Counted from the first letter of the stretch, positions 1 to 5,353 are shown. The stretch: 6,387 nucleotides of DNA from Chloroflexia bacterium (GCA_025927935.1 JAICKM010000413.1:1-6387); one strand, 5' to 3'. Program-made: numbers and translations. Notes: generated by a model from the sequence alone, not told the origin.

Positions 1-891
1 GCAATCGATCTGCAAGCCCAACTCGCCCAGGTAGCGCAGCCCACCCCAGGCGGCGACGAGGTCGTTGGCGCAGAGGATGTGCGCGGCCACGTGTTGCATC
101 AGGTCGCGGTCTTTGAGCAGCAGATCGACGCCGAAGTGGCCCATGATGCCGTCGCCGAACTCGACAATGATGGCGTCCGGCCGGCACTCGCTGAGCGCGG
201 CCAGGATACCCTTGGCCGCCGGGACGACGCAGTTGTCGGTGTGGGTGGTGGACGGCAGCCCCGCGTCGCTGAAGGAGAGCGCGCAGGCCGCGCCGTGGTC
301 CTGCATGTTGAGCAAATCGCGCTGCGTGGCGACCCCGGCCAGCTTGGCCGCGCCCAGGCGATAACCGCGGCTCTTGAGCACGCGGATCACTTCGCAGGCC
401 GCGGTGGTCTTGCCCGCGTTCATGCAGGTGCCGGAGATCAAGATCAGCGGCGCCGACTTCGGCAGCGAGGTCTGCCACGGCACGGCGTACTGCGCGATGT
501 TGGCCGGCTGGCCGTCGATCAGCGCCGCGCCCAGCACGCGCACGCGCAACGGCTGGCCGACCTCGGCGTTGGCCGAACTGCACTGGCCGATGACGCCGCC
601 CAGGTTCAGCATGTGCAGGACATCGCCCGCCGCGATCTGGCTTGGGATGGCGCCGACGAAGCCCTTGAGCGCCTGCCGCTCGCCCAGCACCCCGGCGATG
701 ATGTCGCCCTTAATAATGCGCGCCATGCGCCCGCCCAGCAGTTCCAGTTCGCCATAGACGCTCTTCTCTTCCAGCGCCTCGACGATGATGACGGCGCCGC
801 GCTCGGCCACGACGGTGCTGCTCACTTCGACCTCGCGGTTGAGGTTGACCCGCGCCGTGACCGACGCGATTTTATCCAGCGTGACTTGCAT
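1..891 (-). CDS. P-loop NTPase-fold protein of unknown function, BioD/DUF1611-like (C-terminus off the window)
   Basis: Seen: an open frame of 297 codons from ATG (889-891) to the left edge with no stop. The start is supported by a GAGAGGAG Shine-Dalgarno at 899-906. Residues 1-145 form a beta-rich N-terminal region without a motif I recognise. Residues 149-163 (LILISGTCMNAGKTT) form a P-loop with five residues between the first Gly and GKT, the spacing of dethiobiotin synthetase (GTDTxVGKT). It is followed by KLAGVATQRDLLNMQDHGA (183-201) and a Walker-B-like IIVEFGDG (241-248). Known: this spacing occurs in BioD and DUF1611 proteins; one DUF1611 protein (DgcN) is reported as a D-glutamate N-acetyltransferase. 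Inferred: a soluble nucleotide- or CoA-binding enzyme. Its T-box leader reads a Pro codon and it lies just downstream of argG, suggesting a role in proline or arginine/ornithine metabolism. The reaction cannot be assigned. The gene is certain; the family placement is tentative. Confidence 0.9.
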   Translation of the reverse strand, partial: MQVTLDKIASVTARVNLNREVEVSSTVVAERGAVIIVEALEEKSVYGELELLGGRMARIIKGDIIAGVLGERQALKGFVGAIPSQIAAGDVLHMLNLGGVIGQCSSANAEVGQPLRVRVLGAALIDGQPANIAQYAVPWQTSLPKSAPLILISGTCMNAGKTTAACEVIRVLKSRGYRLGAAKLAGVATQRDLLNMQDHGAACALSFSDAGLPSTTHTDNCVVPAAKGILAALSECRPDAIIVEFGDGIMGHFGVDLLLKDRDLMQHVAAHILCANDLVAAWGGLRYLGELGLQIDC

Positions 892-898
892 CTTGTTA

Positions 899-930
899 CT
901 CCTCTCGCCCTCCGGCTCGCCACGAGCCGG
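899..930 (-). promoter_or_regulatory. SD of the P-loop gene with an abutting 8-bp hairpin
   Basis: On the minus strand the SD GAGAGGAG lies at 899-906, seven bases before the ATG. Five bases upstream of it is a perfect hairpin, arms CCGGCTCG/CGAGCCGG (912-919 and 923-930) with a three-base loop. It sits after the T-box terminator, so it is present only in read-through mRNA. Possible effects are a 5' stability element or modulation of ribosome access; the sequence does not decide. Confidence 0.6.
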
Positions 931-1018
931 TCTCGTATGGTACGCTGCCTCTTGTCTGTCTCAAGTGCGACCAACGCTGGACGCTCACCGGACGCCGTCG
1001 TCCTGGTTTCCGGGCAAT

Positions 1019-1059
1019 AAAAAACTCCCGTCCCGCTCTGAAAAGCAAGGGACGAGAGT
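1019..1059 (-). terminator. Regulated intrinsic terminator of the proline T-box
   Basis: On the minus strand ACTCTCGTCCC (1049-1059) pairs with GGGACGGGAGT (1024-1034), an 11-bp stem with one G-U pair and a 14-base loop, followed by a run of T to 1019. Its 5' arm also belongs to the alternative antiterminator, where it pairs with the T-box segment. This is the usual T-box switch between premature termination and read-through into the P-loop gene. Confidence 0.92.
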
Positions 1060-1310
1060 TCACACTCCCGTGGTACCACCCTAATTGTCACATTTCTGGC
1101 CTGTGACCGCTCGTGGTTGTTCGGCGCGTGGGGACCACCCACTCCCTCCTACTTGCCCCTCATTGGGCTTTCTTCGGCGGACCGCTCAGTGACGGGTTCG
1201 CCGTAACCAGGTCTCTCAGGCTCGCACTCTCCCTGATTCGCTGTCGACCCCTGCTACGGGTACTATTCCACTTCAACGCGGGCATGCGGCAACTTGCCGC
1301 TATTCAATTA
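1019..1310 (-). promoter_or_regulatory. T-box riboswitch, predicted tRNA-Pro specific (specifier CCC), controlling the P-loop gene
   Basis: All T-box parts are visible on the minus strand. Stem I is 1182-1281: base CCGC/GCGG, then a GUUGA/GA kink, then GUGG/UCAC. The specifier loop pairs AGUA (1261-1264) with GAA (1197-1199), followed by the triplet CCC at 1194-1196 and a purine. The upper helix is CCGUA/UACGG, and the distal AGCGAAUC/GAGCCUGA region is recognisable. Stem IIA/B has GUGGG/CCCAC, whose UGGU loop can pair with a downstream ACCA. Stem III is GUCACA/UGUGAC. The T-box AGGGUGGUACC (1072-1082) and the terminator follow. The UGGU bulge fits a tRNA ending ACCA (A73). Inference: uncharged tRNA-Pro(GGG) stabilises the antiterminator and switches on the P-loop gene. 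The T-box call is near certain; the Pro assignment rests on the register shared with the argG leader. Confidence 0.9.
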
Positions 1311-1316
1311 AGGCGC

Positions 1317-1345
1317 AGTGTACCATACCGCGCGAAATAAGTCAA
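1317..1345 (-). promoter_or_regulatory. Sigma70 promoter of the proline T-box / P-loop gene
   Basis: On the minus strand, -35 TTGACT (1340-1345) and -10 TACACT (1317-1322) are separated by exactly 17 bp. Transcription would start near 1310, about 30 bases before stem I. The geometry matches the promoter of the paralogous argG leader, so the whole promoter plus leader unit appears duplicated. It gives the P-loop gene transcription independent of argG. Confidence 0.85.
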
Positions 1346-1360
1346 TACCCTAACGGGAGG

Positions 1361-1402
1361 AACCTCTCCCCCAACTCCTCCCCGCGGCGGGGAGAGGAGT
1401 TT
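1361..1402. repeat. C/G-block inverted repeat, probably a dispersed intergenic element
   Basis: CCTCTCCCC (1363-1371) is the exact complement of GGGGAGAGG (1390-1398). An alternative fold pairs ACTCC/GGAGT and TCCCCG/CGGGGA around a GCGG-type loop. Similar CTCTCCCC...GGGGAGAG blocks are, from general knowledge, common intergenic boilerplate in Chloroflexota genomes. Followed by TTTTCTTT on the plus strand, it resembles a plus-strand terminator, but no plus-strand gene lies upstream. Confidence 0.5.
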
Positions 1403-1429
1403 TCTTTCCCTTCCCGCCCACGAGACTCT

Positions 1430-1466
1430 TCACTCTGCTCAGAGTGACAAGCACTACTGACTACTG
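1430..1466. repeat. Short palindrome plus tandem ACTACTG repeat downstream of argG
   Basis: TCACTCTG/CAGAGTGA (1430-1447) forms an 8-bp stem with a two-base centre. Next to it lie two tandem copies of ACTACTG (1453-1459 and 1460-1466), ending ten bases beyond the argG stop. The palindrome could be a weak hairpin at the argG mRNA 3' end, but no T-run follows on the minus strand, so it is not called a terminator. Confidence 0.5.
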
Positions 1467-1475
1467 ACCACTCGG

Positions 1476-2738
1476 CTAGACCTTGGCCCCGGCGGGGGTG
1501 TTCAGGATGGCTTGCAGCTTGCCGTCCGGCGCAGGGGCCGGGGCGTGCTGCCGGCGATAGGCCAGCATGCTTTGCAGGCCGTAGAGCTTGCAGAAAGCCG
1601 CCGCCTCGGCGCCGGTCCAGGCGCGATTGGCCTCGCCATAGGTGCCCACTTTGCGGTCGAGCAGCGAATAGGGGCTGCGGCAGCCCTGCACCTGGATGTG
1701 GCCCTTGAACAGGCTCACCCGCACGTCGCCGGTGACGGCGCCCTGGCTGCTGTCGATCATCGCCTCGATGTCGCGCATCACCGGGTCGAAATAGAGGCCC
1801 TCATGCAGCATGTTACCGTACACGTCGGCCAGGTGGTCCTTCCAGAAGCCCTGGTGTTTGCTCAACACGAGCTTTTCCAACTCTTTGTGCGCCGTGATGG
1901 CGATGACCGCGGCGGGCGCCTCGAAGACGATGCGGCCCTTGAGGCCCAGAATGGTGTTGCCCAGGTGCAGGCCGCGGCCCACGCCGTGCTTGCCGCCGAT
2001 CTCGGCCAGCGCGGCCATCAGGTCGAGGGGAGCCAGTGCCACGCCGTCCAGGGCCACCGGCACACCGTCGGCGAAGCTGAGCGTGATCACCGCCGGCTCG
2101 TCGGGCGCATCCGCGGGGGCCACCGTATCGACAAACGCCTCATCAGGCGGGAAGCCCCAGGAGTCCAGCGTTTCGCCGCCGCCGATGGTCGTACCCAGCA
2201 GGCCCTTGTTGACCGAATAGCGGCCGGTCTTCTCCGGCACCGGGACGCCGTGCTGGTGGAGGAAATCGACCTCGAAGGCGCGCTGCGCGTTCAGGTCGCG
2301 GATCGGGGTCAGGATATTGGCTTCGGGCAGCAGCACACGAATGGCAAGGTCGAAGCGGACCTGGTCGTTGCCCGCGCCGGTCGAGCCATGGGCAATCGTC
2401 GTGGTGCCGTAGCTCTGCGCGATGCCGACCACCTGCATGGCCTGGACCAACCGCTCCGGCCCGGCACAGAGCGGGTAGACGCCACCGCGCAGCACGTTGC
2501 CCTTGATGATGTAGCTGACGAGCAGATCCCAGAGCGGCTGGCGCCCGTCGATGGTGTGGTGCGCGACAACGCCCAGGGCCGCGGCGCGCGCCTCGATGGC
2601 TTCGCGCTCGGCGGCGCTGAAGCCGCCCGTATCCACCGTCACCGTCACCACGTCATAGCCTTGCTCCTGCAACCAGGGCACGCAGAAGGATGTATCCAGG
2701 CCGCCCGAAAACGCTAACACCGCCAGCTTATTGTCCAT
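1476..2738 (-). CDS. argG: Argininosuccinate synthase
   Basis: It joins citrulline and aspartate with ATP to give argininosuccinate, AMP and PPi, the penultimate step of arginine synthesis, in the cytoplasm. Seen, for a product of 420 residues: the N-type ATP pyrophosphatase loop FSGGLDTS (10-17), the substrate-binding segment AHGSTGAGNDQVRFD (116-130), and PIRD (145-148). RYSVNKGLLGTTIGGGETLD (173-192) replaces the commoner YSxDxNLWG segment and resembles the ArgG subgroup I associate with Bacteroidetes. GRGLHLGNTILGLKGR (254-269) and HKELEKLVLSK (284-294) are also typical. Start: ATG at 2736-2738, preceded by GGAGG (2747-2751) with 8-base spacing; a longer in-frame start at 2807 lies inside the leader terminator and is rejected. 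Regulation: own promoter and an arginine-type T-box (CGC), so it should be induced by uncharged tRNA-Arg. No truncation or missing key residue is seen. Confidence 0.97.
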   Translation of the reverse strand: MDNKLAVLAFSGGLDTSFCVPWLQEQGYDVVTVTVDTGGFSAAEREAIEARAAALGVVAHHTIDGRQPLWDLLVSYIIKGNVLRGGVYPLCAGPERLVQAMQVVGIAQSYGTTTIAHGSTGAGNDQVRFDLAIRVLLPEANILTPIRDLNAQRAFEVDFLHQHGVPVPEKTGRYSVNKGLLGTTIGGGETLDSWGFPPDEAFVDTVAPADAPDEPAVITLSFADGVPVALDGVALAPLDLMAALAEIGGKHGVGRGLHLGNTILGLKGRIVFEAPAAVIAITAHKELEKLVLSKHQGFWKDHLADVYGNMLHEGLYFDPVMRDIEAMIDSSQGAVTGDVRVSLFKGHIQVQGCRSPYSLLDRKVGTYGEANRAWTGAEAAAFCKLYGLQSMLAYRRQHAPAPAPDGKLQAILNTPAGAKV

Positions 2739-2746
2739 CGTCGTAT

Positions 2747-2768
2747 CCTCCGGGGGCCGTCTGCCCCC
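2747..2768 (-). promoter_or_regulatory. SD of argG with an abutting 6-bp GC hairpin
   Basis: GGAGG (2747-2751) is eight bases before the argG ATG. Immediately upstream on the minus strand, GGGGGC (2763-2768) pairs with GCCCCC (2752-2757) across a five-base loop, so the hairpin touches the SD. The P-loop gene has a comparable hairpin close to its SD. Confidence 0.6.
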
Positions 2769-2781
2769 ATTTTTGGGCAAT

Positions 2782-2828
2782 AAAAAACTCCCGTCCCGCT
2801 TCTTCATTAGAAAGCAAGGGACGAGAGT
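2782..2828 (-). terminator. Regulated intrinsic terminator of the arginine T-box
   Basis: On the minus strand ACTCTCGTCCC (2818-2828) pairs with GGGACGGGAGT (2787-2797), followed by a T-run to 2782. The stem arms are identical to those of the other leader; only the loop differs in length and sequence (20 bases against 14). The 5' arm is shared with the antiterminator. Confidence 0.92.
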
Positions 2829-3081
2829 CCAGACTCCCGTGGTACCACCCTAATTGTCACATTTGTAGCCTGTGACCGCTCTTGGTTGTTGCCGGCGTGG
2901 GCACCACCCACTCCATCCTACTTGCCCATTACCGGGCTTTCTTCGGTGGACCGCTCTGTGACGCGTTCATTCCAAGTGGTTTCTCGGGCTTACACCAACC
3001 CCCGATTCGCTGCAAACCGGCATTGGAACTACTATTCCACATCAACGCGGGCACACGGCCAAAGGCCGCTATTCAATTGCA
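2782..3081 (-). promoter_or_regulatory. T-box riboswitch, tRNA-Arg specific (specifier CGC), controlling argG
   Basis: Stem I is 2951-3050: base CCGC/GCGG, GUUGA/GA kink, GUGG/UCAC, then the loop-E pair AGUA (3030-3033) and GAA (2966-2968). The specifier CGC is at 2963-2965, followed by a purine. The upper helix is UUCCAA/UUGGAA plus GGUUU/AAACC, with AGCGAAUC and GUGUAAGCCCGA in the distal part. Stem IIA/B (GUGGG/CCCAC, UGGU loop with a downstream ACCA), stem III (GUCACA/UGUGAC) and the T-box AGGGUGGUACC (2841-2851) follow. The UGGU bulge fits a tRNA ending ACCA. The CGC specifier matches the arginine-synthesis gene it precedes, which independently validates the register. Inference: uncharged tRNA-Arg(GCG) promotes read-through into argG. 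Confidence 0.95.
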
Positions 3082-3087
3082 TGGGCT

Positions 3088-3116
3088 ATTGTAGCACATC
3101 ATATCGCGCATGTCAA
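3088..3116 (-). promoter_or_regulatory. Near-perfect sigma70 promoter of argG
   Basis: On the minus strand, consensus -35 TTGACA (3111-3116) and -10 TACAAT (3088-3093, five of six) are separated by exactly 17 bp. The start site is predicted near 3081, just before the T-box leader. So strong a promoter is expected when control is exerted by attenuation rather than initiation. Confidence 0.92.
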
Positions 3117-3140
3117 GGTTTGGCCGGTCCCGAATTATAA

Positions 3141-3185
3141 ATCAATATAGCGCGGACCGGGTGCGATACGCGGCACCCGGCCCGC
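3141..3185 (-). terminator. Intrinsic terminator of the SLH/propeller gene
   Basis: Fourteen bases past the stop codon, a 13-bp stem forms on the minus strand between 3173-3185 (GCGGGCCGGGTGC) and 3152-3164 (GCACCCGGTCCGC), with one G-U pair and an eight-base loop. An A/T-rich stretch follows (3131-3150) rather than a clean T-run, so termination is likely but not textbook. It also separates this gene from the argG promoter. Confidence 0.75.
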
Positions 3186-3198
3186 TGCCGGCGGCGTA

Positions 3199-5043
3199 TC
3201 AGGGAAAGAACGCCAGGGCAGCCATCTTTGCCACCTGGCCGCGAGTCGCCGTGGCCGCGGGCCGGAAGTAGGGCAGGTTGGCCGGGCCAAGGCACGGCTC
3301 GCCCGGCCCGCCGCAGGTGTAGCCGCTGCTGATGCCCCGGCGCGCCACCTGGGCGATCCAGCGGTAGAACGGCTGCCCCGGCGGCACGTCGGCGAAGACT
3401 TGCCCGCCGGGCGGGTCCGCATAGCCCGCCGCGAGGGCGATGATCTTGGCGAACTGCCCGCGGGTCACATCGGCGCCGGGGCGGAAGTAGGGCAAGTTGC
3501 CGGGCGTGATGCAGGGTTCCCCCGGCCCGCCGCAGGTGTAGCCGCTGATGATGCCCTGGCCCGCCAGTTGCCCGATCCAGGCATAGAACGGGTGGCCGGG
3601 CGGCACGTCGGCGAATTGTTGGCGCGTGGGTGGGGCGCTCAGGCCCGCGCTGAGCGCGATCACCTTGGCGACCTGGCCGCGCGTGATCGTGGCGCCCGGC
3701 CGGAAATAGACGCCGGGGCACGGTTCGCCGGGCGCGCCGCAGGCATAGCCGCTGACGATGTCGTGACAGGCCAGCGTCTGGATGGGCGTGAAGAAGGGTT
3801 GGCTCACCGGCACGTCGGCAAAGGCCGCAGGCGGGACGGCGCGCGCCACCAGGCCGGTCCCGCCCGAATCGGCGCCCGCCGCCCAGACATCCACCGTCGC
3901 CAGGATCGAGACGGCAGCATAGCTGCCGGCGGGTCCGGCCACCGTTTGCCAGCCCTGCCCGTCCCAGTGCTGGATCGTGCTGCCAACGGCCCAGATGTCG
4001 GGACCGCCGTGCGCGGCGATGGCCGTGGCCCCGGCGACGCCCGGCACGACCGTCCAGGCGACCCCGTCCCAATGCAACATCGCCGTGCTGCTCACCGCCC
4101 AGGCATCGTCCCGCGCGGGTGCCGCCACGCCGGTCAGGAACCCGACATCGGGGGCGGGCACCTCCGCCCAGGCGCTGCCGTTCCAGTGGACGATCAGCGA
4201 ACCGCCGCTCAGGTAATCATTGGCCCCCACCGCCCATACATCGTCCGGCCCCGTGCCGGCCACGGCCAGCAGCGTTTTCTGGCTGGCGGGGAATCCACCG
4301 GGGTCGATGGTGGCGCCGACATGGTCGCACCCGGCGGGCGTGCAATGGGCCGCCAGCGTGCCCGAGGGCTGGCCGTAGTTGTTGCGCCGCCCCACGGCCC
4401 AGGCTTCTCCGTCGCCCACCGGAGCCACGGCGTAGAAGGTCGAGTCGATGATCGAGGCGCCGCCGGGCGCGGGACCGCGCCGGGTCGGGCTGCCGAAATA
4501 GACATCGTGCCACGCGGTGCCGTCGAAGTGGGAGACAAACGCCGCACTCGGATAATAGACCTGCGACGCATCGACATGGCCGGCGGTCCACACGTCGTTG
4601 GACCCGGCGGCCGCCAGGGCATGGTAGTGGCGTGCGCCAAAGGCGACATTCAGATTGGGGGTCGGGGTCGGTGTGGGCGAGCCGGTGGGTATCGGGGTGG
4701 GCGTCGGCGCCCAGCCCTGGCCGTCCCAGTGCAGCAAGGTGCTGTCGCTGATAGCCCATACGTCATTCGCTCCGGCCGCCGCGACGCCCACCAGGGCGCC
4801 GTAGTTGGGGCTGGGCACGGTGGCCCAGAGGGGGAGGCAGTTGGCCGGCACCGGCGGGCCACTGGTCGCCGTGCCGGCGGGCGCCGGTGCCTCTTTAGAG
4901 GCAGCCGGCCCGAGAGCCGGTCCCATGCTGAGTCGTTGCGGCGCGAGGGCGGCCTGCGCGGTCCACACACCGGCGATTAGCAACCCGCCCGCCAGGGCTG
5001 CGCACGCGATCCGCAGCCCGGTCTGCCACACTGAGTGTCGCAT
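3199..5043 (-). CDS. Exported seven-bladed beta-propeller protein with three C-terminal SLH domains
   Basis: A cell-surface protein of 614 residues; the partner or substrate is unknown. Seen: a signal peptide (1-31; hydrophobic ACAALAGGLLIAGVW, cleavage likely after AQA). Seven repeats centred on D/E-[VIA]-W-[AT] lie at residues 94, 150, 214, 269, 314, 350 and 386, several followed by HWDG/HWNGxxW, as expected for a seven-bladed propeller (about 70-400). A Pro/Thr-rich stretch lies at 113-129. Three SLH domains lie at 408-467, 477-540 and 550-612, each starting FADVP and carrying SGYxCGxPGEPC, YFRP and TRGQ. Known: SLH domains anchor proteins to cell-wall polymers or S-layers. Start: ATG at 5041-5043 with GGAGGT (5049-5054) five bases upstream; an in-frame start at 5076 has no SD. 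The Cys pair in each SLH insert could form a disulfide. The protein ends right after the last SLH (AALAFFP). Confidence 0.88.
   Translation of the reverse strand: MRHSVWQTGLRIACAALAGGLLIAGVWTAQAALAPQRLSMGPALGPAASKEAPAPAGTATSGPPVPANCLPLWATVPSPNYGALVGVAAAGANDVWAISDSTLLHWDGQGWAPTPTPIPTGSPTPTPTPNLNVAFGARHYHALAAAGSNDVWTAGHVDASQVYYPSAAFVSHFDGTAWHDVYFGSPTRRGPAPGGASIIDSTFYAVAPVGDGEAWAVGRRNNYGQPSGTLAAHCTPAGCDHVGATIDPGGFPASQKTLLAVAGTGPDDVWAVGANDYLSGGSLIVHWNGSAWAEVPAPDVGFLTGVAAPARDDAWAVSSTAMLHWDGVAWTVVPGVAGATAIAAHGGPDIWAVGSTIQHWDGQGWQTVAGPAGSYAAVSILATVDVWAAGADSGGTGLVARAVPPAAFADVPVSQPFFTPIQTLACHDIVSGYACGAPGEPCPGVYFRPGATITRGQVAKVIALSAGLSAPPTRQQFADVPPGHPFYAWIGQLAGQGIISGYTCGGPGEPCITPGNLPYFRPGADVTRGQFAKIIALAAGYADPPGGQVFADVPPGQPFYRWIAQVARRGISSGYTCGGPGEPCLGPANLPYFRPAATATRGQVAKMAALAFFP
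3202..3822 (-). repeat. Three tandem SLH-domain coding repeats
   Basis: The SLH units are encoded at 3643-3822, 3424-3615 and 3202-3396 (first to third in the protein). The second and third are most alike at DNA level, especially the stretch encoding SGYTCGGPGEPC and NLPYFRP (about 3265-3330 and 3475-3545), pointing to internal duplication. The first is shorter in the insert (GVYFRP instead of NLPYFRP). Confidence 0.8.
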
Positions 5044-5128
5044 TTCGCACCTCCTGCGTCGATTGGCCGCCTGCATACCATCCGGCCTGCGCCGCCCTGC
5101 GTGCCCTCACGGCCCGGTCGGGAGATGC

Positions 5129-5157
5129 ATATTAGCAGGTCGGTCGTAATCACGCAA
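5129..5157 (-). promoter_or_regulatory. Candidate promoter of the SLH/propeller gene
   Basis: On the minus strand, -35 TTGCGT (5152-5157) and -10 TAATAT (5129-5134) lie 17 bp apart, giving a leader of about 80 bases. The spacing is ideal but the -35 matches consensus only at TTG. The A/T-rich -10 stands out from the GC-rich surroundings. Confidence 0.5.
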
Positions 5158-5166
5158 TAGCGGTGC

Positions 5167-5192
5167 CGGCCCGTGGGCGCGGGCACGGGCCG
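5167..5192. repeat. Perfect 9-bp inverted repeat in the divergent promoter region
   Basis: CGGCCCGTG and CACGGGCCG flank an eight-base spacer. It sits ten bases upstream of the candidate -35 of the SLH gene. It could be an operator for a dimeric regulator or simply a hairpin in a very GC-rich region. No T-run follows on either strand, so it is not a terminator. Confidence 0.45.
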
Positions 5193-5353
5193 CGCCGCAT
5201 CTCGTCAGCGGGGGCCAAATGTGTTAGCATGGGCATAGCCACACCATCCTGGGGTCCGGCTTGCCGGGCTTCGACCACCGGATCATGCCATACGCGGGGA
5301 TGGGGGGTTTACTCGCGGCCCGGATCATAGTGTAAAGCGCACAGGAGGCAAAT

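Larger units (their letters stand above)
5044..5353. other. Divergent intergenic region between the SLH and DinB genes
   Basis: This 310-base gap separates two divergent genes. It holds the SLH-gene SD and candidate promoter, and a perfect 9-bp inverted repeat CGGCCCGTG/CACGGGCCG (5167-5175 and 5184-5192) upstream of that promoter. A possible extended -10 (TGTTAGCAT, 5222-5230) and a small CCGGC/GCCGG hairpin in the downstream leader may belong to the DinB gene. No small gene or RNA is recognised. Confidence 0.5.

Noticed and set aside
79..1020. Plus-strand frame of 313 codons
   Set aside because: Antisense shadow of the P-loop gene that continues into the T-box leader; composition is Arg/Ala/His-rich with no domain.
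1191..1199. Alternative specifier registers (ACC, CCG or CGU) in the second T-box
   Set aside because: The AGUA/GAA loop-E motif and compensatory changes in the flanking helices place the triplet directly after GAA. The same register in the argG leader gives Arg, whereas other registers give Thr or Ala there, or require an unusual shift.
1113..1340. Small plus-strand frames over the T-box leaders, also at 2882-3140
   Set aside because: They lie antisense to structured leader RNA; their similarity (VGTTHSxLLA) only reflects the duplicated T-box.
1374..1407. Plus-strand intrinsic terminator (GC hairpin then TTTTCTTT)
   Set aside because: No plus-strand gene is upstream; the hairpin belongs to a repeat-like block and has an alternative fold.
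1512..2717. Plus-strand frame of 401 codons
   Set aside because: Antisense shadow of argG, a usual artefact in GC-rich DNA.
1476..2807. Longer argG reading frame starting at 2807
   Set aside because: The extra 23 codons overlap the T-box terminator, have no SD, and encode nothing ArgG-like; the 2738 ATG has a strong SD and begins the conserved N-terminus.
3400..4980. Plus-strand frame of 526 codons and the overlapping minus-strand frame at 3113-4072
   Set aside because: Shadows of the SLH/propeller gene; Gly/Arg-rich low-complexity translations with no SD.
5308..5336. Possible plus-strand promoter TTTACT-17-TGTAAA for the DinB gene
   Set aside because: The predicted start would fall on the SD itself, leaving almost no leader, and both boxes are weak.
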